Source: Aeromonas veronii
Lineage (GTDB): Bacteria > Pseudomonadota > Gammaproteobacteria > Enterobacterales > Aeromonadaceae
Reading direction: 5' to 3'
DNA: 64,000 nt
Assembly (NCBI GenBank): GCA_041319085.1
Contig: CP101033.1
Location: 1,824,501 to 1,888,500, forward strand
This document shows, piece after piece, positions 21,950-30,175 of this stretch. A model generated the notes under the pieces. It was not told the DNA's origin. It did not search any database and saw only the letters and a program-made list of their open reading frames with translations. Position 1 is the first letter of the stretch. Every line of letters starts with the position of its first letter. The position numbers and the translations under genes were made by a program.

Positions 21950-22492
21950 ATGCGTATTACATCCTTGCTGACCGGTTCGCAGGTGCAGCTGTTGATGCCG
22001 CCAGTGGTGCGCTATCGCTGCGTCATTTTTATGTTGTTGCTGGTGAGTTGGGGCGTGGTGGCGGCCTCCTTGTGGGATGGCTGGGGCGCCATGGCGCTGC
22101 TCAACTGGGTGGGCGTGGTGTTTGGTGGCATCACCGGGATCATGGTGTCACTGCCCCGCAGCTGGCAGCCCTGGCGCTTGGCGGAACTGGGCTGGGATGA
22201 ACAGCATATCTATCTGCTCAATGGCAACAAGGATGAGGCACTGGCGTTGCCGCGCAGTCAGCTGGTAGCGCTCGAGCGGGAGCGGCGAGTGGGTCACGAT
22301 GGCCAGTGGCTCGACTTCAGCCTTGATCTGCAACTGAGTGAAGAGGAGCTGGCGGCGGCCATGGCCTTGCTGGATCTCAAGGCGGGGGAGCTCCATCTGG
22401 TGAGTCCGTCGGTCTATCGCTTCGGCTTTAAACGGGCCTGGCACGGTCGCCGGATGCTGGCGCAACGGTTGTCAGATCTGCAAGCGGCCTGA
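21950..22492 (+). CDS. Hypothetical two-TM membrane protein
   Basis: I do not recognise this 180-residue protein. It has two hydrophobic helices (about residues 25-42 and 48-68), then a soluble domain with LAELGWDEQHIYLLNG and a charged C-terminus. AGGAG nine bases upstream supports ATG 21950. It is divergent from the ABC transporter cluster, with about 105 bases between them. The topology suggests an inner-membrane protein with a cytoplasmic tail. Confidence 0.7.
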   Translation: MRITSLLTGSQVQLLMPPVVRYRCVIFMLLLVSWGVVAASLWDGWGAMALLNWVGVVFGGITGIMVSLPRSWQPWRLAELGWDEQHIYLLNGNKDEALALPRSQLVALERERRVGHDGQWLDFSLDLQLSEEELAAAMALLDLKAGELHLVSPSVYRFGFKRAWHGRRMLAQRLSDLQAA

Positions 22493-22561
22493 ATCGACTA
22501 TTTTCTCGACAATTCCCGGCAAAGCTCAGATACTGCCAGTGACTCGAATTGATCTTGTCTG

Positions 22562-22667
22562 CACTGTTAACCCAAGAGATCAATCACTTGACGACAGTGT
22601 AGTGAGGGCCACGGCATGAAGCCATGGCAGGTCCGGCATAGGGGTTGTGCCCTTACCGTTATGCCGG
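22562..22667 (+). promoter_or_regulatory. Structured leader of the RRM protein gene
   Basis: Upstream of the RRM gene are CACTGT/ACAGTG (22562-22567, 22594-22599) and a perfect 8-bp CCGGCATA/TATGCCGG stem (22633-22640, 22660-22667) enclosing a GGGG/CCCT pairing. Together they suggest a folded 5' untranslated region. Confidence 0.5.
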
Positions 22668-22708
22668 GAATTGCATAGAGAAGGCACCTTGAATCGAGAG
22701 TGGATGGC

Positions 22709-22990
22709 ATGAAGATTTACGTAGGTAATCTGTCGTACCGGATGACGGCCGACGAACTGAAAACCCTGTTCAGCCAGTTTGGACAGGTCGACAAGGTTGA
22801 TATCATCATCGACCGCGATACCGGCCAGTCAAAGGGGTTTGGTTTTATTGAAATGCCGGTCGATGGTGATGCCGAAAAGGCCATCGCTGGTCTGCATGGC
22901 ACTGAAGTCGGTGGTCGTACCATCACCGTCAACCAGGCCAAACCGAAGACAGATGCTCCCCGTGGTCGCCCGCAACAGCGCCACCGCTAA
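22709..22990 (+). CDS. Single-RRM RNA-binding protein
   Basis: This 93-residue protein is one RNA recognition motif plus a basic Arg/Pro-rich tail. RNP2 is IYVGNL (residues 3-8) and RNP1 is KGFGFIEM (about 43-50). Such small RRM proteins are known in cyanobacteria and some proteobacteria, often cold-induced, but the target here is unknown. The ATG at 22709 is preferred to GTG 22700 because the fold begins at MKIYVGNL. It is monocistronic: a structured leader lies upstream and a strong terminator follows. Confidence 0.92.
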   Translation: MKIYVGNLSYRMTADELKTLFSQFGQVDKVDIIIDRDTGQSKGFGFIEMPVDGDAEKAIAGLHGTEVGGRTITVNQAKPKTDAPRGRPQQRHR

Positions 22991-23005
22991 GGTGCCTCGG
23001 CAATA

Positions 23006-23038
23006 AAAAACGGCATGGGTTTCCCCCATGCCGTTTTT
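23006..23038. terminator. Bidirectional terminator between the RRM gene and ydhF
   Basis: AAAAACGGCATGGG pairs with CCCATGCCGTTTTT around a short loop. A runs and T runs on both sides suit both converging genes. Confidence 0.93.
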
Positions 23039-23060
23039 GTTTCTGGACGTTGTGCTGTTA

Positions 23061-23960
23061 TCAGGGGACGTCGTAACCGAGCGCCGCTTTGCGGATACGG
23101 AACCACTGCTGGCGATTGAGGGTGATGGATTCGGCGGCCACTGCAGCGGCAATCCGCTCCCGCTTGCCGGAGCCAATCAATGGCAGTGGCTGGCTTGGCA
23201 GCATCATCACCCAGGCGTAGACCACCTGCTCGATAGTCTGGGCGCCCACTTCCTGGCGGATCTGCTCCAGTTCGGCACGCAGCGGGGCATAGGCGTCATC
23301 GCTGAACAGTCGGCCGCCGCCGAGGCATGACCAGGCCATCGGTTTGATGCCAAGCTGCTGGCACTGATCCAGGGTGCCATCGAGGGTCCCTTCCTGATGC
23401 AGCGGCGAGATCTCCAGCTGGTTGGTGACCAGCGGGAAGGGGAGGCGTGATTGCAGTAGCTCGAACTGACGGGCGGTGAAGTTGGATACCCCGGCGTGCT
23501 TGATCTTGCCCGCCTGTTTCAGGGTGATAAAGGCGTCGGCCACTTCATCTGCGTTCATCAGGGGATCCGGGCGGTGGATCAGCAGCAGGTCCAGATGGTC
23601 GGTGCCGAGCTTGCGCAGCGAGGCCTCGGCGCTGGCGATGATATGGTCCTTGCCGGTGTTGTAGTGGTTGAGAGCATGCTCCGGCTTGGCAGTGAGGGCG
23701 ATACCGCATTTGCTGACGATCTCCATCCGCTCGCGCAGGGAAGGCTCAAGGCGCAGGGCGTGGCCAAAGGCCTCTTCGCACTGATAGCCGCCATAGATAT
23801 CGGCGTGATCGATGGTGGTGACCCCCAGATCCAGATGATATTTCATCAGGTCGAGCAGAGTGGCCGGAGAGAGTTGCCACTCCATCAGGCGCCAGTAACC
23901 CATGATGAGGCGAGAGAAGGTGGGACCTTGCGGATGCAGGGCGACACGGGATACAGACAT
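23061..23960 (-). CDS. ydhF: Aldo/keto reductase YdhF
   Basis: This NADPH-dependent oxidoreductase-family protein (299 aa) matches E. coli YdhF through IMGYWRLM, HADIYGG (catalytic Tyr), LLIHRPDPLM, GVSNFT and the C-terminal QQWFRIRKAALGYDVP. The physiological substrate is unknown. AAGGAG eight bases upstream sets the ATG at 23960. It converges on the RRM gene and appears monocistronic. Confidence 0.93.
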   Translation of the reverse strand: MSVSRVALHPQGPTFSRLIMGYWRLMEWQLSPATLLDLMKYHLDLGVTTIDHADIYGGYQCEEAFGHALRLEPSLRERMEIVSKCGIALTAKPEHALNHYNTGKDHIIASAEASLRKLGTDHLDLLLIHRPDPLMNADEVADAFITLKQAGKIKHAGVSNFTARQFELLQSRLPFPLVTNQLEISPLHQEGTLDGTLDQCQQLGIKPMAWSCLGGGRLFSDDAYAPLRAELEQIRQEVGAQTIEQVVYAWVMMLPSQPLPLIGSGKRERIAAAVAAESITLNRQQWFRIRKAALGYDVP

Positions 23961-24141
23961 GGTTGACTCCTTGAAAAACGCGATGCGAAAACGATGTGCA
24001 ACATGGATGACTGCGGGCATCTTGGCCCCATGTGGTTGGCAAAGCAATAATGGGGAGTAGCATTATTCGAACTTTGGTTCTCACCAAAGGGAGAGAAAGG
24101 GTGGGATTGGCCGAGCGGTACCTATATCTGTTGCTATATCC

Positions 24142-24179
24142 ATAACAAGAAAGCGACCATCAGGTCGCCTTCTTGTTAT
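24142..24179. terminator. Long inverted repeat downstream of the antiporter gene
   Basis: ATAACAAGAA-GCGACC pairs with GGTCGC-TTCTTGTTAT with one mismatch and a 4-base loop (16 paired bases). It lies just after the antiporter-family stop on the minus strand. No T-run follows, so termination is inferred from position. Confidence 0.5.
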
Positions 24180-24204
24180 CCATCATTTTTGAGCCGCGGC
24201 GCTA

Positions 24205-25527
24205 TCAGAGCACCATGGCCGCAATCCAGCCAAAGATCACCAGCGGGATGTTGTAGTGAATAAAGGTCGGCACCACGCTGTCCCAGATATGGTCGTGCTG
24301 ACCATCGGCGTTAAGGCCGGAGGTAGGGCCCAGGGTCGAGTCAGAGGCCGGCGAACCCGCATCCCCCAGTGCGCCTGCGGTACCGACCAGCGCGATGATC
24401 GCCGTCGGTGAGAAGCCGAGCTGCAGGCAGAGCGGCACATAGATGGTGGCGATGATGGGCACGGTGGAGAAGGAGGAGCCGATCCCCATGGTGATGAGCA
24501 GGCCCACCAGCAGCATCAAGAAGGCGGCAATGCCCTTGTGCTGGCCGATGCCGGAGGCGACGACTTGTACCAGCGTGTCAACACCGTGAGTTGCCTTCAT
24601 CACTGCGGCAAAACCGGCGGCGGAGATCATGATGAAGCCGATCAGCGACATCATGCGCACCCCCTGGGTGAAGGCATCTTGGCTTTCGCGAAACTTGATG
24701 ACGCCACCACAGGTGAAGATGACAAAACCGGCCAGCGCACCCAGCACGATACTGTCGGTCATCAGTTGCAGCCCAAGCGCCACACCAATGGCCAGCAGGG
24801 CCACCCAGATGTGGGTGAGGTTGAGTTCAACGGTCTCAGGCTCCGCATCCAGGATCTTGGCCAGATCGTACTGGCGCGGTTTGCGATAACTGATGAACAC
24901 TGCGATCAGCAGGCCCAGCACCATACCGGCGACTGGAATGGCCATCGCCAGCGGGATCTGGCTGCTGGTGATGGGCACGCCGTTATCGATCAGGTTCTTG
25001 GCCAGAATATTGTTCAGGAAGATGCCGCCAAAGCCGACCGGCAGCACCATATAGGTAGCTGTCAGGCCAAAGGTGATGACACAGGCCACCTGACGACGGT
25101 CGATCTGCATCTGCGCCATCACATGCAGCAGCGGCGGGATCAGGATGGGAATAAAGGCGATATGAACCGGGATCAGGTTCTGGGACGAAATCGCCACGGC
25201 CAGCACGGAACAGAGCAGCAGGGTCTTGACCCACATGATGCGGGTCGAGCTGGCATCCTTGCCCAACTGGCTGATCACCTTGCGGGCCAGCAGGTCGGTG
25301 ATCCCGGAGCGGGAGATGGCAACCGCAAAGGCGCCCAACATGGCGTAGGAGAGGGCAATCTCGGCGCCACCGCCCAGGCCACCGCTGAAGGTGGTGAGGG
25401 TATCGGTCAACGACAGTCCACCGACCAGGCCGCCAGCAATGGCCCCCAGCGCCAGCGAGACCACCACATTGATCCGCAGCAGACTGAGCACCAGCATCAG
25501 CCCGACTGCGATAACAACTGGATTCAT
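24205..25527 (-). CDS. Na+/H+ antiporter family membrane transporter (YuiF-like)
   Basis: This 440-residue protein has about a dozen hydrophobic segments and resembles the YuiF-type Na+/H+ antiporter family, with an N-terminal [18 protein letters not shown] segment and the conserved [19 protein letters not shown] stretch near the C-terminus. Members are predicted ion-coupled transporters, and some may carry an amino acid; the substrate is not clear from sequence. It is monocistronic, with 260 bases separating it from rnt. Confidence 0.8.
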   Translation of the reverse strand: MNPVVIAVGLMLVLSLLRINVVVSLALGAIAGGLVGGLSLTDTLTTFSGGLGGGAEIALSYAMLGAFAVAISRSGITDLLARKVISQLGKDASSTRIMWVKTLLLCSVLAVAISSQNLIPVHIAFIPILIPPLLHVMAQMQIDRRQVACVITFGLTATYMVLPVGFGGIFLNNILAKNLIDNGVPITSSQIPLAMAIPVAGMVLGLLIAVFISYRKPRQYDLAKILDAEPETVELNLTHIWVALLAIGVALGLQLMTDSIVLGALAGFVIFTCGGVIKFRESQDAFTQGVRMMSLIGFIMISAAGFAAVMKATHGVDTLVQVVASGIGQHKGIAAFLMLLVGLLITMGIGSSFSTVPIIATIYVPLCLQLGFSPTAIIALVGTAGALGDAGSPASDSTLGPTSGLNADGQHDHIWDSVVPTFIHYNIPLVIFGWIAAMVL

Positions 25528-25754
25528 TTGATTTCCTTATGGCTTGTTATTGCTATCTGTCATGTAAAGGGAGTTAGTTTGCGAAAAATGTGACAAATGT
25601 CGAGAAAAAAAATCTGTCAAACCCCTCATATCGCAGCAGCATGAGGCCCAATGTTGATCAATATGGGGTTTTGTGATCTATTTGTCTGCTTGCATCGCAC
25701 GCTAGTTACAGATAGCCGTTTCTGGCGAGTGGGTGCTATTCATCATGCTCCCGA
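25528..25754. other. Spacer upstream of the antiporter gene
   Basis: This AT-richer spacer presumably holds the promoter of the antiporter-family gene on the minus strand. I could not assign a reliable -35/-10 pair. TTGATCAA at about 25654-25661 is a short palindrome without the FNR half-site spacing. Confidence 0.4.
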
Positions 25755-25783
25755 AAAAACGAAGGCTGCCTGTGGCAGCCTTC
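25755..25783 (-). terminator. Terminator of rnt
   Basis: On the minus strand GAAGGCTGCC and GGCAGCCTTC pair around a 3-base loop and are followed by GTTTTTT. Confidence 0.93.
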
Positions 25784-25789
25784 ATCCGT

Positions 25790-26464
25790 TTATTCCTGAC
25801 CGTCGTCGGTAGGGGTCTCCGGCGTGTCGTCATCCGGATGAGCCGGCGGCCAGCCCCCCATGCTCTTCCAACGGTTGACAATATGACAGAACAACTCGGT
25901 GGTGCGTTCGGTGTCATAGAGGGCCGAGTGCGCCTCTTTATTGTCAAACGGGATGCGGGCGCTCTGGCACGCTTTGGCCAGCACGGTCTGACCCAGCGCC
26001 AGCCCTGAGAGAGCGGCGGTGTCGAAGGTGGCAAACGGGTGGAACGGATTGCGCTTGAGGCCGGCGCGCTCGGCGGCGGCCATCACGAAGCCGTGATCGA
26101 AGGTGGCGTTGTGGGCCACTATGATGGCACGGCCGCAATCCTGCTCCTTCATCCCCTTGCGGATCCCCTTGAAGATCTCGGTCAGAGCCTCTTTTTCCGA
26201 GACTGCGCCACGCAACGGGTTGTAGGGGTCGATGCCGGTGAACTCCAGCGCGGCCTTTTCCAGATTGGCCCCTTCGAAGGGTTCGACATGAAAGTGGAAT
26301 ACCTGATCGGGAACGAGCCAGCCCTGCTCATCCATTTTCAGGGTGTACGCCGCGATTTCGAGCAAGGCATCGGTCCTGGCGTTGAACCCGGCTGTTTCAA
26401 CATCGATGACGACGGGGTAAAAACCACGGAAACGGCCCTTGAGGGTATGAACTGCGTCGGTCAT
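25790..26464 (-). CDS. rnt: Ribonuclease T
   Basis: This DEDDh 3'-5' exoribonuclease (224 aa) trims the 3' ends of tRNA and other stable RNAs. The Exo motifs are IDVETAG (D and E), NATFDHGF, and H...D in [10 protein letters not shown]. The length and [22 protein letters not shown] block match E. coli RNase T; the acidic C-terminal tail ([12 protein letters not shown]) is extra. The ATG at 26464 begins the conserved part. pgpB lies upstream on the same strand. Confidence 0.95.
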   Translation of the reverse strand: MTDAVHTLKGRFRGFYPVVIDVETAGFNARTDALLEIAAYTLKMDEQGWLVPDQVFHFHVEPFEGANLEKAALEFTGIDPYNPLRGAVSEKEALTEIFKGIRKGMKEQDCGRAIIVAHNATFDHGFVMAAAERAGLKRNPFHPFATFDTAALSGLALGQTVLAKACQSARIPFDNKEAHSALYDTERTTELFCHIVNRWKSMGGWPPAHPDDDTPETPTDDGQE

Positions 26465-26563
26465 GGGATCTCGGTCGGGATAAAATGAGGCGGCATTATG
26501 GCAAAAAAGCACCGGTTTGTCCTCCCATCCCATGCAGGAGGCCGCGGCAATATGCCGCTGGAT

Positions 26564-27313
26564 TCAATATCTGTGCAGCCACCAGCGGGCGGCGATCAGC
26601 GCCGTGACAGTGCCAAGCAGAGCGCTGGCCAGCACATCCACCGGCCAGTGCATCCCCATCACCAGGCGCGACAGGCCAACCCCCAGGGCCCACACTGGCA
26701 GCAGCCAGACGCCCGTGGGGGCGCGGGCCAGCCAGATGAGGCCAAAAAACTGGGCGAGACTCATAGCGGCGATGCTGTGGCCAGAGGGGAAGGCGTAATT
26801 CACCTCTTTTTGCCAATGGTGGCCGAGCCACTCGGGCAGGGCCAGCAGCTGGCTGGCGGCGTGTACCTGTTCGCTGCGCACATCGACGCTACTTGCGTAG
26901 AAGTGCTTGATGGCCGGGATCAGCGCCTGACTCTCCAGCCAGATAAGGTAGGGTCTGGGCTCCTCGGTCAGGTGCTTGATCAGACTCTTTAGCACCCAGT
27001 CGCTGGCGAGCAGGACCGCCAGTGCACACCCCAGCGCAATAAAGGGGGTCCGGTCCAGTTTCAGCTTGTATCGAGTCAGCAACAACAAGAGGGCGCCACT
27101 GACTCCGATCCCGGGGATATCGACCATGCGTGTGAGGGCGTATGACCACCATAACCAGCCAGATTGCAGGGAGCCGGTTAGAAAAGGCTGCCAGGACAGC
27201 ATGGCGAGCAACAGCAGGGGCAGGATCAACAGGGTAGTGAACCCGAGCACCTGACGGCGGGTGAGTGAGGAGGCTGAGGTTGACGCTAAAAGCGACGGAG
27301 CGTGTGGCGGCAT
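26564..27313 (-). CDS. pgpB: PAP2-family phosphatase, PgpB-like
   Basis: This inner-membrane lipid phosphatase (249 aa) has the three PAP2 motifs: KHLTEEPRP, FPSGHS and SRLVMGMHWPVD, with about six hydrophobic segments. Homologues dephosphorylate phosphatidylglycerophosphate and undecaprenyl pyrophosphate, serving phospholipid and cell-wall synthesis. The ATG at 27313 gives a family-sized protein; an upstream ATG at 27382 is also in frame and neither has a strong ribosome site. It diverges from pdxB. Confidence 0.88.
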   Translation of the reverse strand: MPPHAPSLLASTSASSLTRRQVLGFTTLLILPLLLLAMLSWQPFLTGSLQSGWLWWSYALTRMVDIPGIGVSGALLLLLTRYKLKLDRTPFIALGCALAVLLASDWVLKSLIKHLTEEPRPYLIWLESQALIPAIKHFYASSVDVRSEQVHAASQLLALPEWLGHHWQKEVNYAFPSGHSIAAMSLAQFFGLIWLARAPTGVWLLPVWALGVGLSRLVMGMHWPVDVLASALLGTVTALIAARWWLHRY

Positions 27314-27561
27314 GGTGGGTATAGGCGATCGCAAATAAAGAGGGGCATTGTGCCACCGTGTCTTGCCCAGAAAAAGGCGCACTGGGGCTTTGTTACCTCT
27401 GCTTACACATTTGTTGCGACATCCCCTGTTTGAACAGCGGGATGGCGTGGCCGCCGCACAATGTGGCCCCCTTTCGCGCCGGATTGCATCACAGGCTGAA
27501 ATCTCGGGCGGCTTTGCGCTAGAATGGCGCCCCCGTGGCGGTTGTGACCAAAGAGAGTCCG

Positions 27562-28683
27562 ATGAAGATAGTCGTTGATGAGAATATGCCCCATGCCGTG
27601 GAGCTGTTTGCCGAATTTGGCGAGGTGATCGCCTTGCCCGGACGGCAGATGCAGACCCGCGATCTGCTGGATGCCGATGTGCTGCTGGTGCGTTCGGTCA
27701 CCCGCGTCAACGGCGATTTGCTGGCGACCAGCCCCAAACTCGGGTTTGTCGGCACCGCCACCATCGGCACCGACCATGTGGACAAGGCCCTGTTGGCAAG
27801 CCGCAATATTCCCTTCTTCAGCGCCCCCGGTTGCAACAAGTATTCGGTGGGGGATTATGTGCTCTCCGCCCTGCTGGTGCTGGCGGAGCGCTACGAACTC
27901 GACCTCTCGTCCATGTCCCTGGCGGTGATTGGCGCGGGCAATACCGGTGAGTGCGTGGCTGGCAAGGCCGAAGCGCTCGGCATGCGGGTGCTGCGCTGCG
28001 ATCCGCCCAAGGCGCGGGATAATCCTGCCGGCGGTTTTGTTGATTACCAGACCGCTCTTGGCGCCGATATTGTCAGCTTCCACGTGCCCATCACCTGCGA
28101 AGGGCCGGATGCCACCTACCATCTGCTCGATACCGAGCAGATTGCCGCCCGTCCTGCCGGGCAGATCCTGATCAACGCCTCACGGGGCGAGGTGTGGGAT
28201 AACCGGGCCCTGCTGGCACGTCAGCTGAGCGATGAGCCATTGCGACTGGTGATGGATGTATGGGAGAACGAGCCCGAGCCACTGGCAGCGCTGGTGCCCC
28301 ATACCGAGATTGCCACCCCCCATATCGCCGGTTACAGCCTGGAGGGGAAGGCGCGCGGCACCTGGATGCTCTATCAGGCGCTCTGTCAGCAGTTGGGGCG
28401 CCAGCCTCGTCAGGATTTGAGTCAGCTGTTGCCTGCCCCCGATGTGCAGGCGGTAGTGCCGGGCCGCACGCCGGATCAGGCGCTGATCAAGCAGCTGGTG
28501 CATCTGGTCTATGACGTGCGTCGCGATGATGCCCGTTTCCGGGCCCGACTCGGCCTACCCGGCAGCTTTGACGAGCAGCGCAAACACTATCCCGAGCGCC
28601 GTGAACTATCCTCCCTGCAGATCGAGGGAGCCTTTGCCAGTCAGGCGCTGGGCGTGTTGGGATTTGCGCTGTCACGCCCCTGA
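27562..28683 (+). CDS. pdxB: 4-phosphoerythronate dehydrogenase PdxB
   Basis: This NAD-dependent D-2-hydroxyacid dehydrogenase (373 aa) oxidises 4-phosphoerythronate in the DXP-dependent pyridoxal phosphate pathway. It has the VRSVT.VN substrate loop, the nucleotide-binding GAGNTGECVAGKAEALG motif near residue 120, and the family C-terminal dimerisation domain. The ATG at 27562 follows GAGAG and starts the canonical MKIVVDENMP. The next gene downstream is asd. Confidence 0.95.
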   Translation: MKIVVDENMPHAVELFAEFGEVIALPGRQMQTRDLLDADVLLVRSVTRVNGDLLATSPKLGFVGTATIGTDHVDKALLASRNIPFFSAPGCNKYSVGDYVLSALLVLAERYELDLSSMSLAVIGAGNTGECVAGKAEALGMRVLRCDPPKARDNPAGGFVDYQTALGADIVSFHVPITCEGPDATYHLLDTEQIAARPAGQILINASRGEVWDNRALLARQLSDEPLRLVMDVWENEPEPLAALVPHTEIATPHIAGYSLEGKARGTWMLYQALCQQLGRQPRQDLSQLLPAPDVQAVVPGRTPDQALIKQLVHLVYDVRRDDARFRARLGLPGSFDEQRKHYPERRELSSLQIEGAFASQALGVLGFALSRP

Positions 28684-28876
28684 ATCGGGGGCTAAGAGTT
28701 GGAAGATAACGGGACGGGGTGAGCCGTACTGGCCACACCTATCCCATTTTTTACTGAGCTGGCGCAGATGCTAATGCGCCGGCTCAGCCCTATCAGGCAG
28801 CGTCATCTCGCCGTGCGGGAGCCTGCCGACCATGGCGCCACCCGGCACCATTGCAGCATTATCAGAGGAGAACAGA

Positions 28877-29893
28877 ATGAGCCAGCAGTTTAACGTAGCG
28901 GTATTGGGTGCCAGCGGCGCCGTGGGTCAGGCGATGATCGAGATCCTGGAAGAGCGCGAATTTCCGGTAGCGACCCTCTATCCGCTGGCTTCCAGCCGCA
29001 GTGCCGGTGATTCCGTGCGCTTTGGCGGCAAGAACCTCGAAATCCTCGATGTGGAGGAGTTTGACTGGAGCCAGGTGCAGATCGCGCTGTTCTCCGCCGG
29101 TGCCGAGGTCTCTGCCAAGTGGGCACCGATTGCTGCCGAGCACGGCTGCATCGTCATCGACAACACCTCCTGCTTCCGTTACGACGAAGATATCCCGCTG
29201 GTGATCCCGGAAGTGAACCCGGATGCGCTGGCCGATTTTCGTAATCGCAACATCATCGCCAACCCCAACTGCTCCACCATCCAGATGCTGGTGGCGCTGA
29301 AGCCTTTGCATGATGAGGTAGGTATTGCCCGCATCAACGTGGCGACCTATCAGTCCGTCTCCGGCTCGGGCAAAGAGGGGGTCAGCGAGCTGGCGGGGCA
29401 GACCGCTCATCTGCTCAACGGTCGTCCGGTGGAACCGACCCTCTATCCGCAACAGATCGCCTTTAACCTGATCCCGCAGATCGACAGCTTCACTGACAAC
29501 GGCTACACCCGCGAAGAGATGAAGATGGTATGGGAAACCCAGAAGATCCTGGGGGATGCCAGCATCGCCGTGAACCCGACTTGCGTACGGGTGCCGGTCT
29601 TCTACGGCCACGCCGAGGCGGTACATGTCGAACTGCACCAGCCGCTCGATGCCGAACAGGTCAAGGATCTGTTGCGCAATGCGCCAGGCGTGACCCTGTT
29701 TGATGACGAAGGGGACTATCCGACCCCGGTGCGCGATGCAACCGGCAAGGATGAGGTGCTGGTGGGTCGGGTGCGCCAGGATATTTCTCACCCGAGTGGT
29801 ATCAATATGTGGATCGTGGCCGATAACGTTCGTAAGGGCGCGGCAACCAACAGTGTACAGATTGCCGAGCTGCTGGTTCGCGACTATCTGTAA
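28877..29893 (+). CDS. asd: Aspartate-semialdehyde dehydrogenase
   Basis: This 338-aa enzyme reduces aspartyl phosphate to aspartate semialdehyde, feeding lysine/DAP, threonine and methionine synthesis. It has the NADP-binding GASGAVGQ motif near the N-terminus and the catalytic cysteine C132 in NPNCSTIQM; the catalytic histidine lies farther on in VPVFYGHAEAV. This is the shorter asd type common outside enterics, close to the usg-1-like paralogue, but the catalytic cysteine is intact. GAGGAG sets ATG 28877. It sits between pdxB and fimV, as in Vibrio and Pseudomonas. Confidence 0.93.
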   Translation: MSQQFNVAVLGASGAVGQAMIEILEEREFPVATLYPLASSRSAGDSVRFGGKNLEILDVEEFDWSQVQIALFSAGAEVSAKWAPIAAEHGCIVIDNTSCFRYDEDIPLVIPEVNPDALADFRNRNIIANPNCSTIQMLVALKPLHDEVGIARINVATYQSVSGSGKEGVSELAGQTAHLLNGRPVEPTLYPQQIAFNLIPQIDSFTDNGYTREEMKMVWETQKILGDASIAVNPTCVRVPVFYGHAEAVHVELHQPLDAEQVKDLLRNAPGVTLFDDEGDYPTPVRDATGKDEVLVGRVRQDISHPSGINMWIVADNVRKGAATNSVQIAELLVRDYL

Positions 29894-30175
29894 GGCTGGT
29901 CAGATGCCACCGATGCGCAGCAGGAAGTGCTGCGTATCCGGCCTGTGATCCGAATTGTGATAAATCGGGGGTGTGACCCATGCCGCACTCCGCCACTTCA
30001 AGATTCTTTCGCGATATCAACTGATTAAGTTTTTTCCTACACTCAGGGGCAAGTTGGGTGCTAAATGTGTCGGACTGCTGGCTTGCTAGGCGAGCCTGAT
30101 TTATATTGAACCGACTTTTTGGGGTAACTATCCAGATTTTTCAATGTGATAGGGCCGTCATACGAAGGAACGAAT

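Noticed and set aside
25654..25661. TTGATCAA considered as an FNR site
   Set aside because: The TTGAT-N4-ATCAA spacing is missing, so it is only a short palindrome.
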